A stretch of 64,000 nucleotides of DNA from Candidatus Nitrosothermus koennekei (lineage in GTDB: Archaea > Thermoproteota > Nitrososphaeria > Nitrososphaerales > Nitrosocaldaceae): assembly GCA_013538715.1 (NCBI GenBank), contig JACAFH010000005.1, positions 52,579 to 116,578 on the forward strand. The letters run 5' to 3'. This document shows positions 43,235 through 53,138 of the stretch, one piece after another. The translations under genes and the position numbers were made by a program. Numbering within the stretch: position 1 is the first letter of the stretch; each line of letters begins with the position of its first letter. Below the pieces are notes generated by a model. That model saw nothing but the letters and a program-made list of their open reading frames with translations. It was not told where the DNA came from and did no database searches.

Positions 43235-44567
43235 TTTTTTAATAAATAAGAAAGAACTTATAAAAGGTTCTAATTCAAGAAGACTGGTTTTAAACACAAT
43301 AGATTATGCATTACGAGAAGCAGATCCAAAGAGAATAATTTACAATAATTTAAGAGTTGAAGATAATACACTCATAATTAAAAATAATAAAATAAGATTA
43401 GATTTCAAATCGATCTATGTTATAGGCGGTGGAAAAGCATCAGCATCCATGGCTAAAGCACTTGAAGTAATATTAGGAGATAAGATAAGAGATGGTTTGG
43501 TTATAATTCCAGACTACCAGATTTACTCTTCTAGCATAATAAGATTTTGGAAGGCTACACATCCGATCCCAAGTATTAAAGGTGTTGAGGGCGTAAAGAG
43601 GTTGATAGAGTTAGCAGATAAAGCTAGCAGTGATGATCTAATAATATGTTTAATTTCTGGAGGGTGTTCAGCATTGATGCCTTTACCATATGATGGCATA
43701 ACTTTAGAAGAGAAGCAAGAGATCACAAGAAGATTACTAAGAGCTGGAGCGAATATTGAGGAGATTAATACGGTAAGGAAGCATATATCATCAATCAAAG
43801 GAGGAAGATTGGTTGAGATACTTAAAGATAAGAATATACTCTCTCTTATCATATCTGATGTAATAGGCGATAAGTTAGATACAATAGCCTCTGGTTTGAC
43901 CGTAGGTGATACAACTACGTTTAATGATGCAAAGAGTATTCTGGTTAGATATAATCTATGGAATGAATTTGAGAGTATAAAGAGTATTATAGAGGATGGT
44001 ATAAAAGGCAAGATTAAAGATACGCCTAAACCACATAATCCTATATTCAAGAATGTTAAGAATATAATCTTAGCAAATAATGAGTTTATATGCATAAAAG
44101 CAAGAGAATATATGATTAATCATGGAATAAATGCTAAAATATTAACTACTACACTTCAAGGTGAGGCAAAAGATGTTGGGTTAGTATTAGCATCTATAAC
44201 AAGAGAGATAGAGCATAATAATAGACCTTTCTCCAAACCTATTGGACTGATTGCAGGAGGAGAGACTGTGGTAACTCTTCATGGAGATGGAAAAGGTGGA
44301 AGGAATCAAGAGATGATGTTAAGTGCTTTGCGAGTATTAAAAGATAGTAAGAGATACACTATGGCAGCAATTGCTACAGATGGAAGGGATGGTAATTCTA
44401 ATGCTGCAGGCGCAATAATAGATGTATCTACATTGTCTAATGCTTTAGATATTAATGAATTCTTGTTGAGAAATGATTCTAATACTTTCTTTGTTAATGT
44501 AAATGACGCTATATACACATCCTCTGATACTAATCTTAATGATATAATAGTAATATTAGTTGACTAA
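43221..44567 (+). CDS. Glycerate 2-kinase (MOFRL family)
   Basis: Phosphorylates glycerate to 2-phosphoglycerate in the archaeal type II glycerate kinase family. The N-terminal DUF4147 part has VIGGGKASASMAKAL (about 71-85) and the sequence CLISGGCSALMPLP. The C-terminal MOFRL part has GLIAGGETVV, GKGGRNQEM and AIATDGRDGNSNAAGAI. The 448-residue length fits. The start is GTG, overlapping the zinc-ribbon gene by 14 bases. The product could feed glycolysis/gluconeogenesis alongside pyruvate phosphate dikinase (49570). Confidence 0.9.
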   Translation: MQNSNFLINKKELIKGSNSRRLVLNTIDYALREADPKRIIYNNLRVEDNTLIIKNNKIRLDFKSIYVIGGGKASASMAKALEVILGDKIRDGLVIIPDYQIYSSSIIRFWKATHPIPSIKGVEGVKRLIELADKASSDDLIICLISGGCSALMPLPYDGITLEEKQEITRRLLRAGANIEEINTVRKHISSIKGGRLVEILKDKNILSLIISDVIGDKLDTIASGLTVGDTTTFNDAKSILVRYNLWNEFESIKSIIEDGIKGKIKDTPKPHNPIFKNVKNIILANNEFICIKAREYMINHGINAKILTTTLQGEAKDVGLVLASITREIEHNNRPFSKPIGLIAGGETVVTLHGDGKGGRNQEMMLSALRVLKDSKRYTMAAIATDGRDGNSNAAGAIIDVSTLSNALDINEFLLRNDSNTFFVNVNDAIYTSSDTNLNDIIVILVD

Positions 44568-44612
44568 TTATATATTCATAAAACTTATACAATACTTTTA
44601 TAAATAATATAT

Positions 44613-45371
44613 GTGAACAATATACAAGCAGTGATACTTGCTGGCGGAAAAGGTAAGAGATTAGGTATAGATGCTCCTAAATGCATGTTAGATCTGAATG
44701 GCAAGAAGCTAATAGATATATGTATAGACAATCTTCTTCTCAATAATATTAGTGAGTATGTGTTTTTACTTGGCTATAAATATGAGATAGTGCAAGAGTA
44801 TCTAGTAAAGTATAACAATATAAAGAAGAGGTATAGTATAGATAGAGCGAAGAGTGAAGAATGGGGTAAAGGTAAGGCTTTTAGATACTCTCTAGATAAT
44901 GATGCTATAGATAAAAATAAACCATCGCTTATAACATTCCCCGATGATATAATATCAGATCCATTTGTGTATGAAAGATTTATAGAATCTCATATGCAAG
45001 CAAAGAAGAGATATGGTGTAATAGCAAGTATGATGCTAGTATTAGGAACTAGATATCCATATGGAGTTGCAAAACTCGATGAGAATAATCTGATCTACGA
45101 ATTTGAGGAGAAACCTTTTTTAACCATACCAACTAACATAGGCATATATATCTTCGAACCAGCAGTGTATAGTTTGGCAATGGATGTTATTAAGCTTGAA
45201 GAACCTAAACCTTTAGAGTTAGAGAATACGATAATACCCATATTAGCAAGAGAGAAGAAGTTAAATGGATTTACAATTGATGCTGATAAATGGATTCCTA
45301 TAAATACAATAAAAGAGTATGAAGAAGCACAAAAGAGATTTACTATATCGCATGTAACAAAAACTTTTTAA
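44613..45371 (+). CDS. Sugar nucleotidyltransferase-like protein
   Basis: NTP-transferase fold enzyme activating a sugar or polyol phosphate. The N-terminal VILAGGKGKRLGIDAPKCML (about 7-26) is the NTP-binding signature. ITFPDDIISDPF contains the metal-binding Asp region and YPYGVAKLDE lies near 150. The 252 residues lack a left-handed helix domain, so it is not a GlmU-type fusion. The start is GTG at 44613; the in-frame ATG option is absent since the preceding ATG is followed by TGA. The sugar is unknown, but surface glycan assembly is plausible given the glycosyltransferase at 46690. Confidence 0.84.
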   Translation: MNNIQAVILAGGKGKRLGIDAPKCMLDLNGKKLIDICIDNLLLNNISEYVFLLGYKYEIVQEYLVKYNNIKKRYSIDRAKSEEWGKGKAFRYSLDNDAIDKNKPSLITFPDDIISDPFVYERFIESHMQAKKRYGVIASMMLVLGTRYPYGVAKLDENNLIYEFEEKPFLTIPTNIGIYIFEPAVYSLAMDVIKLEEPKPLELENTIIPILAREKKLNGFTIDADKWIPINTIKEYEEAQKRFTISHVTKTF

Positions 45372-45402
45372 GTTTATTCTTCTTTATTATTATATGTATG
45401 CA

Positions 45403-45486
45403 CCCATCTAATGGATGGGGAAGCAATGTAGTCCTGCCCAATAGGTAAGACGTAAGATGTATGTTACCATTAAAGCTGTCTTACGT
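45403..45486 (+). other. Structured non-coding stretch with two hairpins
   Basis: A hairpin CCCATC (45403-45408), loop TAATG, GATGGG (45414-45419) is followed by a GTAAGAC (45445-45451)/GTCTTAC (45478-45484) stem. The second arm can pair alternatively as CTTACGT (45480-45486) with ACGTAAG (45450-45456). The surrounding 290-base gap (45372-45662) has no ORF. It may be a small RNA, a structured leader or the end of an IS200/IS605-like element; I cannot tell which. Confidence 0.4.
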
Positions 45487-45662
45487 TGTCTACTACTTTC
45501 TAGTAATTACATATCAACTTTATAGCAACTCCTTATAATATATATTCGCTGCAGATATAAGATTGCAGTGCTATTATCAATGGTTGTATGATATACATTA
45601 TTGCTTCTGGGTAAAAGGACTTCATTGCAAACTCTATATATTAGCAAAATGTTATATCAAGT

Positions 45663-45923
45663 ATGCATTCAGCAATAGTGTTAATTAACTGTGATCTTGG
45701 TTATGAAGAAGATATAATTAGAGAGATAAGTAAGATAGAAGGAGTAAGGCGTATAGTAGGAACATATGGAGTATATGATCTAGTTGCAGATGTTACTAGA
45801 GACACTTTAGAAGAGTTAAATTCCACAGTTGCATCAATTAGAAGAGTTAATCATATACGTTCTACAATAACATTAGTAGTAATAGAAGGTCAAGGAATAG
45901 AGGAAGAAGAGATGTATAGATAA
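45663..45923 (+). CDS. Lrp/AsnC-type ligand-binding (RAM) domain protein
   Basis: The 86 residues form a lone RAM/AsnC effector domain without a DNA-binding helix-turn-helix. The pattern begins AIVLINCDLGYEEDIIREI (about 4-22), with VGTYGVYDLVADV in the middle (about 32-44) and IRSTITLVVIEG strands at the end, like the beta-alpha-beta-beta-alpha-beta fold of Lrp C-termini. Such proteins bind amino acids and can modulate full-length Lrp regulators. It is monocistronic, with structured DNA upstream. Confidence 0.82.
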   Translation: MHSAIVLINCDLGYEEDIIREISKIEGVRRIVGTYGVYDLVADVTRDTLEELNSTVASIRRVNHIRSTITLVVIEGQGIEEEEMYR

Positions 45924-46448
45924 TCTTAATTTATTTACTAAAAAGTTGGTAGTGCCTTATTGAGCAGAGCTATTGTATAATGAGTGATATTATTAATTGT
46001 ATAAATATATCAATGGAAGATCTTCAAGCATAATAAGAAACCAGATCTGGCTCATATGTAGAGAATGCCATAATTGAACAGAATGCAGAATTAGTTCTAT
46101 AGAGGTTCATAGAAACATTCAATTTTTATTCTAAATTATGTTAACATCATCTATTTATATATTAATAATTAAAATATATAATACGATGTAAATTAAAAGC
46201 ACTATATTTTCCATCTTTTGTATTACTATATATTATTATTTAGAGCTATATAATTATAATATGTAACCTCACTTATATAACTTGAAATAAGGAAGATAAA
46301 ATATATACTCTTAATGTCAAAATATTTAATAATATACACATTATTATGTAGTTATGATGCTAATATCATATAATCACAAGCATGATATAATCTATAATGA
46401 AGATGGCTATAGAGAGAGATATTGTATAAAGTATGGAGGTACATGCAT
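45924..46448. other. About 520-base gene-free stretch, possible eroded gene
   Basis: AT-rich, with no intact ORF. At about 46005-46130 a plus-strand frame reads SMEDLQA, two stops, ETRSGSYVENAIIEQNAELVL, a stop, then RFIETF. That could be a decayed ribbon-helix-helix or transposase fragment; the L-stop-RFIE string also occurs in the decayed element near 42205. The evidence is weak. The rest shows only A/T runs. Confidence 0.3.
46434..46440 (+). promoter_or_regulatory. Shine-Dalgarno site of the winged-helix gene
   Basis: TGGAGGT ends eight bases before the ATG at 46449, an uncommon strong ribosome binding site in a window where many genes look leaderless. It selects 46449 over the upstream TTG (46422) or ATG (46443). 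Confidence 0.55.
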
Positions 46449-46706
46449 ATGATGAGTAAGAAGCGTATGAGAGAAGAGATAATGGTAAAGATAGTAGAGT
46501 CTACTATAGATGGAGCAAACGCACATAAGATAATGTGCAATTCATTTATAAACTATAACCAGTTAAAGAGGTATATTAGGGATGCACTTTTATTAGAATT
46601 AATAAAAGTGGATGGGAATATATATAAGATTACTCCTAAAGGTATGAAATATATTGAATTATTTGGAGGGAATAGTTTAAGGTGGGATGATGCAAATAGA
46701 AGATGA
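46449..46706 (+). CDS. Winged-helix transcriptional regulator-like protein
   Basis: An 85-residue protein with one winged-helix domain: MVKIVESTIDGANAHKIMCN (helix 1-2), FINYNQLKRYIRDALLLELI (recognition helix), then the wing KVDGNIYKITPKGMKYIELF. The TPKG turn is typical of archaeal PadR/MarR-like or DUF4364-like 'transcriptional regulator' winged helices. The start is set by the GGAGGT at 46435-46440; ATG 46443 and 46452 are close alternatives. It overlaps the glycosyltransferase start by 17 bases, suggesting a coupled pair. Confidence 0.78.
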   Translation: MMSKKRMREEIMVKIVESTIDGANAHKIMCNSFINYNQLKRYIRDALLLELIKVDGNIYKITPKGMKYIELFGGNSLRWDDANRR

Positions 46707-47439
46707 TATTAATAAACGGGTTACAGTTGTAATACCAACAAAGAATGAAGAGGCTGCGATAGAGAAGGTTATAGACGAGTTACATTCATTTGGATTCTAT
46801 AATATACTAGTGGTTGATGGATTCTCTACAGATAACACAGTAAATCTAGCAAAGAAAAAAGGAGCACGTGTTATAAATCAATTGGGTAAAGGTAAGACAG
46901 GTGCATTAAAGACAGCGATAATAAATATTGATACACCGTATATGATTGTAATAGATGGAGATTATACTTATGATGCAAGCAGTATTAAAGAATTACTAAA
47001 ATATAGTAATTTATCTGCACAGGTTATAGGTGTGAGAGTTCCCACAAGTGAGAAGAGTATGTCAAGGCTTCATAGATTTGGTAACAAAGTTCTTACTCTG
47101 ACATTTAATCTACTCATGGGAACTAAGATAAATGATGTTTGCTCTGGATTATATCTATTACATACTGATATAGCAAAGAGATTAAGATTTGAGGGCTCTG
47201 GATTTGATGTGGAAGCAGAAATAGCAGCACAGGTCTCAAGGATTAGTCGTATCAGTGAGACAAAAGTTAATTATAGACCTAGACTAGGTAAAGAGAAACT
47301 ATCTACATGGAAGCATGGATATACAATACTAAAGAGTATAATAAAATTAGGTATAAAGTATAATCCAAGAAGGTTCTATACGTTACTCTTCATAATATTA
47401 CTTGCTGTCTCCTCAGCAATTTATATTATATTCTTTTGA
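46690..47439 (+). CDS. Family 2 glycosyltransferase, C-terminally anchored
   Basis: Dolichol-phosphate hexose synthase-like enzyme. The GT-A start TVVIPTKNEEAAIEKVIDEL (about 12-31) and the acidic VIDGDYTYD (about 93-101, DxD-like) bind the nucleotide sugar. EAEIAAQVSR and a C-terminal hydrophobic helix (TLLFIILLAVSSAIYIIFF) anchor it to the membrane. The 250-residue size fits DPM1-type archaeal GT2. It probably transfers a sugar to a lipid carrier for surface glycoprotein assembly. It starts 17 bases inside the winged-helix gene. ATG 46687 is a minor alternative. Confidence 0.88.
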   Translation: MQIEDDINKRVTVVIPTKNEEAAIEKVIDELHSFGFYNILVVDGFSTDNTVNLAKKKGARVINQLGKGKTGALKTAIINIDTPYMIVIDGDYTYDASSIKELLKYSNLSAQVIGVRVPTSEKSMSRLHRFGNKVLTLTFNLLMGTKINDVCSGLYLLHTDIAKRLRFEGSGFDVEAEIAAQVSRISRISETKVNYRPRLGKEKLSTWKHGYTILKSIIKLGIKYNPRRFYTLLFIILLAVSSAIYIIFF

Positions 47440-47548
47440 ATGTTATATTTATTAAATCTTGTGATAAATTATAAAATATTAATAGTTAAGTGATTGTATA
47501 ATATATATGTTACAAAGTCATATATAGAAGGCTCGATATAAAATTATC

Positions 47549-48883
47549 ATGCAGTCTCAATCTCTAGAAGTTAACGATGATGGTATAAGACTAGTTAAAG
47601 ATATTATTAATAGTATAAAGAGTATATCTAATATATCAAGAGAAGTATTAGAGATGAATCAAAAGATAGAAAGTATAATAGAAGAGCAATCTAGTAAAAT
47701 AACTCATATATCTAATATAATAGAGAATATATCAAACGCTACACAAAATGTTGCTAACAACATATATGGAATATCAGAGAATATAAGAGAGAGTGAGGAG
47801 ATATCAAACAAAGCTAGTAAAGAGATTAATCTCTCCATAAAATATTTTGGAGAGATAAAAGATATGTTATTAACCTCTTCTAACAAGATAGATTCACTTG
47901 CTGTTAACCTATCTAAAATAAATAAAATTGTAGATTTCTTATCTGATATAGCAGATCAAACTAATATACTAGCATTAAATGCTGCGATAGAGGCAGCAAG
48001 AGCAGGAGAGAGTGGAAGAGGATTTGCTGTAGTTGCAGAAGAGGTAAAGAAACTTGCAGAGAGTTCTAGAAAGGGTGCAGATGAGATCTCTTTAGTAGTG
48101 AAAGATGTATTAGACATATTCAATGGTGTAATAAAGAATATACGTGAAAGTACATCACTTCTTACAAGTAATTATGAAAAAATGTCAGCGCTCTTTAGTG
48201 ATTTACAAAATGTAACCGCTTCATTCTCTGAGACTGCACAAAAGATACATGATATATCAGCGTCTACAGAAGAGCTAGCTGCAAGTAGCGAAGAGACTGC
48301 ATCCACTATTGAAGAGTTATCGAATAATATTAAAGAAAATATGAAGATTGTAACAAATATTACTAATAATATAAAAGATGGAATGTCATCTATAAGAAAG
48401 ATCGAGGATAATGCTACTCAATTTACACATTTCATGAATCTATTATCACTATTATCTAAGATATCAATAGTATCGATGACAAATAAGGCAGGAGATATAA
48501 CCTATGTTAATGGGAAGTTTATTGAAGTTAGTAAATATAGTAGGGAAGAACTAATTGGAGAGAATCATAGAATACTCAAGTCTGGGTTTATGGCACCAGA
48601 GGTATTTGATATATTATGGAAGACTATCTCCAATGGAGGTGTATTCATAGGATATATAAGAAATAAAGCAAAAGACGGTAGCATATATTGGGTTAAATCT
48701 GCCATACAACCTACATATGATAAGGATGGCAATATAGATGGTTATGTAGCAGTAAGGACGCCTGTAACAGAACTGATGGTTAGTTTAGGGGTGGAAGATG
48801 CTATAAAGAAGAGAAAGTATAAAGGCATAGTAGAAGAGTTAGGAAGTGGAAGGTATAAGATATATGATAATTACATATCATGA
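47549..48883 (+). CDS. Soluble methyl-accepting chemotaxis-type protein with C-terminal PAS
   Basis: The 444 residues lack any membrane helix. Residues of about 10-300 are a long coiled coil with the MCP signalling tip [20 protein letters not shown] (about 135-154), then [20 protein letters not shown] domain follows (about 310-430: [41 protein letters not shown]), i.e. C-terminal rather than the usual N-terminal place. The tip would couple to CheA/CheW if present; none are in this window. Its stop overlaps the start of the flavin-reductase-like gene by four bases (48880-48883), so the two are translated together. Confidence 0.87.
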   Translation: MQSQSLEVNDDGIRLVKDIINSIKSISNISREVLEMNQKIESIIEEQSSKITHISNIIENISNATQNVANNIYGISENIRESEEISNKASKEINLSIKYFGEIKDMLLTSSNKIDSLAVNLSKINKIVDFLSDIADQTNILALNAAIEAARAGESGRGFAVVAEEVKKLAESSRKGADEISLVVKDVLDIFNGVIKNIRESTSLLTSNYEKMSALFSDLQNVTASFSETAQKIHDISASTEELAASSEETASTIEELSNNIKENMKIVTNITNNIKDGMSSIRKIEDNATQFTHFMNLLSLLSKISIVSMTNKAGDITYVNGKFIEVSKYSREELIGENHRILKSGFMAPEVFDILWKTISNGGVFIGYIRNKAKDGSIYWVKSAIQPTYDKDGNIDGYVAVRTPVTELMVSLGVEDAIKKRKYKGIVEELGSGRYKIYDNYIS

Positions 48884-49530
48884 TCTATAACATACAAGTG
48901 CCTATAATAGAGAGAAAGGCAATTAATAATGAGATAGTAGAAGTAGGGTTTGATCTACTTAATAATGAGTTTGCATTCAAAGCAGGGCAATATATAAAAT
49001 TAGAACTGAATCTACTTTATGATGATCCTAAAGGTAATGTAAGAGAGTTTAACATAATCTCCTCTCCAACATCTAGAAAACTAAGTCTAGCCTTTAAACT
49101 ATCTGATAGTGGATTTAAGCGTACGTTATGTAAGATAACAAAAGGTACTTTAGTATCAATACGTGGTCCATTTGGTAATTTTATACTTCCAACATATGAT
49201 GCAGAGATAAAAATGGTAGCACATGGAATAGGTATAACTCCATGCTTAAGTATAATTAGATATGCTAGCGAGATGCGATTAGGCTATAAGATAACACTCT
49301 TTTATTTTAATGATGGATATGAGTTACCGTATATAAATGAATTAAGAATGCTCGAGAAGATAAATAAAAGGTTTAAAGTAGATACATCATACTCATTAAA
49401 AGATGCTGATGCCTTTGGGTTATGGTATGTATCAGGGGCAAGGAAGAATGTAAGAGAATTGCTTAATATCCTTTACAAGAAAGGGGTTAGGGATTCGCAA
49501 TTTGTTGTTGAAGAGTTTACTGGTTATTAA
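48880..49530 (+). CDS. Ferredoxin-NADP reductase-like flavoprotein
   Basis: FNR-superfamily protein of 216 residues. The N-terminal FAD-binding barrel includes [11 protein letters not shown] and [11 protein letters not shown] (the RxYS-like flavin motif), and [13 protein letters not shown] marks the phosphate-binding turn. The nucleotide-binding half starts [19 protein letters not shown] (about 106-124) and ends FVVEEFTGY. There is no 2Fe-2S domain. It likely passes electrons between NAD(P)H and FAD. Being coupled to the PAS-bearing chemotaxis protein, it may report or set the redox state that PAS senses; this link is inference. Confidence 0.85.
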   Translation: MIYNIQVPIIERKAINNEIVEVGFDLLNNEFAFKAGQYIKLELNLLYDDPKGNVREFNIISSPTSRKLSLAFKLSDSGFKRTLCKITKGTLVSIRGPFGNFILPTYDAEIKMVAHGIGITPCLSIIRYASEMRLGYKITLFYFNDGYELPYINELRMLEKINKRFKVDTSYSLKDADAFGLWYVSGARKNVRELLNILYKKGVRDSQFVVEEFTGY

Positions 49531-49569
49531 TAGAAAGCTTGATAATACCTAACGTTTGATCAACTATAT

Positions 49570-52161
49570 ATGCAAAGGAGGATAGTATCGTTCGAAGAAG
49601 GAGATGGAAGAGATAGACGTTTACTAGGAGGTAAGGGGGCTGGATTGGCTGAGATGACTAGATTAGGTTTACCAGTACCATCAGGTTTTATAATAACTAC
49701 TGAAGTTTGCAATGAGTATTATGCTAATAACAAGAGGTTACCAGATGGATTAGAAGAGGAGGTAAGGGATGCTATACATAAACTTGAGGAAAAGAGTGGT
49801 AAGAAGTTTGGAGGTAATAAATCTCCATTACTAGTATCAGTTAGATCTGGTGCTCCTATATCAATGCCTGGGATGATGGATACAATATTAAATTTAGGAT
49901 TAAACGATGATACTGTAGAAGCACTTGCAAGAGAAAGTAATGATCCAAGATTTGCATATGATGCATATAGAAGATTCATACAGATGTTTGGGAAGATAGT
50001 TTTGTGTATAGATGAGAAGATATTTGCAGATTTGTTAGATGAGATGAAGAGAGAGAAAGGTGTAATTTATGATCATGAATTGGATTATGAATCATTAAAA
50101 GAATTGGTTATTAAATTTAAGAATGTATATAAAGAACATGGTAAAACTTTCCCAACTGATCCATATCAACAGTTGATGCTGGCTATAGAGGCAGTATTTA
50201 AGAGCTGGATGGGCGAGAGGGCTGTAGAGTATAGAAAATATTATAAGATAACACCAGAGATAGCACATGGAACTGCAGTAAATGTAGTGACAATGGTATT
50301 TGGTAATTTAGGGAATGATAGTGGCACAGGAGTAGTATTCACAAGAAATCCAGAGAGTGGAGAGAAGCGTCTCTATGGTGAATTTCTTAGGAATGCACAA
50401 GGTGAGGATGTAGTTGCTGGTGTAAGAACTCCAGAACCTATAGAAAGGCTTGCTATTGAGATGCCAAAAGTATATGAGGAGTTAGTTGCTATATGCTCAA
50501 AGTTAGAGAAGCATTATAGAGAAGTTCAAGATGTAGAGTTTACTATTGAGAGAGGGAAGTTATATATGCTACAGACTAGAGCGGCAAAGATGAATGCATA
50601 TTCAATGGTAAAGACCTCAGTTGATATGGTTAATGAAGGATTGATAGATAAGAGTAAGGCTATTAAGAGGATTGATGTTGAACAGATAGAGAGACTTCTC
50701 TATAAGCAACCAGATCCTAAATATGATGCAAAGCCTATAGCAAAGGGTATAGGTGCATCTCCTGGGGCTGCAACTGGTATGGTTGTATTAGATACTAAAC
50801 GTGCTATCGAGTTTGCAAAGAATAATCATAATGTTATATTAGTGAGAGAAGAGACTAAACCAGAAGATGTTCCAGCATTCTTCAAGTCTGTAGGTGTGTT
50901 AACTAGTAGAGGAGGAAAGACATCACATGCAGCAGTAGTTGCACGAGGAATGGGTTTACCATGTATAGTTGGGTGCTCAGAGATAAGTATAGATGAAGAG
51001 ATGAGGGTATTCAAGGCTAATGGAATTACAATTAGAGAAGGAGAGATTGTAACTATAGTAGGAACTAATGGGTATGTGTATAAAGGCTCTATACCATTGA
51101 TAGAACCCGAGATAACCAATGAATTAAAACAATTACTCTCATGGGCTTCAGAACTTAAGAGATTAGGTGTAAGAGCAAATGCCGATACGCCAGAAGGAGC
51201 AAAGCTTGCAAGGTCTTATGGTGCAAAGGGTATAGGGTTATGCAGGACTGAGAGGATGTTCAATGCAAGTGATAGATTGCCTATACTTGTAAGCATGATC
51301 CTTACCAAAGATAAAGAAGAGAGGAAAAAGCATCTTGCAAGACTTGCAGAGTTCATCAAGAATGATATAAAAAGCATATTAACAGTAATGGAAGGTTATC
51401 CTGTAACTATAAGATTGTTAGATCCACCATTACATGAATTCTTACCAAGAGTTGATGAAGTAGAAGATCTTCCTAATATGAGAAGGGAAGAGATATTACA
51501 GAGATATAAAGAGTTAGAAGAGATTAATCCAATGATGGGTCATAGAGGAGTTAGGTTAGGGATAACATATCCTGAGATATATGAGTATCAGATAAGAGCA
51601 ATACTGGATGCAACTGTAGAGCTTAGAAGAGAAGGTATCAACGCAATACCTCAAATCATGATTCCTCAAGTTGGTAGTGTAGAGGAGATAAGAGTTATCA
51701 AAGATATATTTGAGAATGTAAAGAGAAGTATAGATTATGATTTATCGTTTGTAAAGTTTGGAACTATGATAGAGGTAGTTAGAGCGTGTTTAACTGCGCA
51801 AGAGATTGCTGATGTAGTAGAATTCTTCAGTTTTGGTACAAATGATCTAACTCAAGCTGTCTTTAGCTTTAGTAGAGAAGATGTAGAAGGTAAGTTCTTA
51901 CCATTATATATAGAGAAAGGCATATTGAAATATAATCCGTTCCAAACATTAGATCCTGCAGTAGGTAAAATAATGAAAATGGCTATAGATGATGGAAGAG
52001 CAAAGAGAGATCTTGAGATAGGAATTTGTGGTGAACATGGAGGAGATCCCTCTTCTATAGATCTGTGTCATAGATTAGGTCTAAACTATGTCAGTGCTTC
52101 ACCCCATAGAATACCAATAGCTATATTGGCAGCTGCACAGAGTGCTATTAAGAATGGTTAA
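49570..52161 (+). CDS. ppdK: Pyruvate, phosphate dikinase
   Basis: Interconverts pyruvate, ATP and phosphate with PEP, AMP and pyrophosphate. The N-terminal ATP-grasp part has GGKGAGLAEMTRLGLPVPSGF (about 18-38). The phospho-histidine domain has GGKTSHAAVVARGMGLPC (catalytic His near 455). The C-terminal PEP/pyruvate barrel has GLCRTERMF, GTMIEVVRA, SFGTNDLTQ and GICGEHGGDP (acid-base Cys). The 863 residues are close to the usual 880. It is likely a gluconeogenic PEP source in this phylum. It is a stand-alone plus-strand gene. Confidence 0.96.
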   Translation: MQRRIVSFEEGDGRDRRLLGGKGAGLAEMTRLGLPVPSGFIITTEVCNEYYANNKRLPDGLEEEVRDAIHKLEEKSGKKFGGNKSPLLVSVRSGAPISMPGMMDTILNLGLNDDTVEALARESNDPRFAYDAYRRFIQMFGKIVLCIDEKIFADLLDEMKREKGVIYDHELDYESLKELVIKFKNVYKEHGKTFPTDPYQQLMLAIEAVFKSWMGERAVEYRKYYKITPEIAHGTAVNVVTMVFGNLGNDSGTGVVFTRNPESGEKRLYGEFLRNAQGEDVVAGVRTPEPIERLAIEMPKVYEELVAICSKLEKHYREVQDVEFTIERGKLYMLQTRAAKMNAYSMVKTSVDMVNEGLIDKSKAIKRIDVEQIERLLYKQPDPKYDAKPIAKGIGASPGAATGMVVLDTKRAIEFAKNNHNVILVREETKPEDVPAFFKSVGVLTSRGGKTSHAAVVARGMGLPCIVGCSEISIDEEMRVFKANGITIREGEIVTIVGTNGYVYKGSIPLIEPEITNELKQLLSWASELKRLGVRANADTPEGAKLARSYGAKGIGLCRTERMFNASDRLPILVSMILTKDKEERKKHLARLAEFIKNDIKSILTVMEGYPVTIRLLDPPLHEFLPRVDEVEDLPNMRREEILQRYKELEEINPMMGHRGVRLGITYPEIYEYQIRAILDATVELRREGINAIPQIMIPQVGSVEEIRVIKDIFENVKRSIDYDLSFVKFGTMIEVVRACLTAQEIADVVEFFSFGTNDLTQAVFSFSREDVEGKFLPLYIEKGILKYNPFQTLDPAVGKIMKMAIDDGRAKRDLEIGICGEHGGDPSSIDLCHRLGLNYVSASPHRIPIAILAAAQSAIKNG

Positions 52162-52364
52162 TCTTTTACTTTGTTTAAGATCTTTATAACTTCATCTATT
52201 TTATTTATGGGCAAGAAGATCTCTTGTAATGTTTCCCATTCTCCATGCTGCGCGTTCCACCATAATGCTCTAATTATTACTATCCTTTCTTTAATCCTTT
52301 GATCATCATATTCAAACTCTAGCTTCATGTAATCTGCAAATATATCTCCCAACCTTTTCCGCAT
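52158..52364 (-). CDS. Small conserved-looking protein, 68 aa
   Basis: A short charged protein (MRKRLGDIFADYMKLEFEYDD onward) with three predicted strands/helices and an aromatic core (RALWWNAQHGEWETLQE). No cysteine or signal sequence. It overlaps the 3' end of ppdK by four bases on the opposite strand and has a TATA-like stretch just upstream. I do not know the family. Codon use and the WW-rich core suggest it is real rather than a chance frame. Confidence 0.6.
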   Translation of the reverse strand: MRKRLGDIFADYMKLEFEYDDQRIKERIVIIRALWWNAQHGEWETLQEIFLPINKIDEVIKILNKVKD

Positions 52365-52466
52365 GATATAATATATAATTGGAGGTATAAAAAGAGATTA
52401 ATCTATCTAATTTTTATGTGAATATGATGAGAGAAGATTAATATTAATTAATATATAACTATCGAT

Positions 52467-53138
52467 ATGCTTCAGAAAGGTGTATATAAATATAATATTT
52501 ACAGAACTCCTAATATAGGTATATTTCTAAAGGCTAATGATAAACTCTTTCTAGCACCAAAAGGTCTTACAGAGTCAAAGATATCTAGATTAGAGTCATT
52601 TTTAGGTGTTAAATGTATAACTACATCGATAGCATATACTAGATTGTTAGGACCATTAGTAGCAATGAACAGTAATGCTATTATACTACCAAGGATTATT
52701 GCGGAACGAGAACTTGAAGAGTTAAGAGAGACAAATCTAGAGATTATAGTTTTAGATACACCCTTTACATCATTAGGCAATCTAATTGCTATCAATGATA
52801 AAGGTATGATAGTATCACCAGAACTATCAAGAGAAGTAATAAATGAATTAAAGGATAGACTAAGTATAGAGGTTCTTACAATGAATATAGCATCGTATCA
52901 TCAAGTAGGTTCTATGATCGTATGCACAAATAGAGGGGCAGCAATCCATCCAAAAGTTAGTGATGAGCAATTAGAGATGATAATGGATGTTCTAAAAGTA
53001 TATGCAGAGCCATCAACAGTAAATGGAGGGGTACCTTTTGTATCTACTGGTATAGTAGCAAACTCTAATAGCGTAGTTGTAGGAGATCTAACTACTGGTC
53101 CAGAATTAGTTATCCTTGCTAGAGCATTTAAGATATGA
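52467..53138 (+). CDS. Translation initiation factor aIF6
   Basis: Anti-association factor that binds the large ribosomal subunit. The 223 residues form the pentein propeller repeats: LQKGVYKYNIYRTPNIGIFLKANDK at the start, then repeats with NSNAIILP, NDKGMIVSP, TNRGAAIHP and NSNSVVVG. The regular 'xN(x)xG(x)(I/V)(V/I)xP' recurrence every about 44 residues is characteristic. It is the archaeal counterpart of eIF6. Its last 33 bases overlap the convergent hisS 3' end. Confidence 0.93.
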   Translation: MLQKGVYKYNIYRTPNIGIFLKANDKLFLAPKGLTESKISRLESFLGVKCITTSIAYTRLLGPLVAMNSNAIILPRIIAERELEELRETNLEIIVLDTPFTSLGNLIAINDKGMIVSPELSREVINELKDRLSIEVLTMNIASYHQVGSMIVCTNRGAAIHPKVSDEQLEMIMDVLKVYAEPSTVNGGVPFVSTGIVANSNSVVVGDLTTGPELVILARAFKI

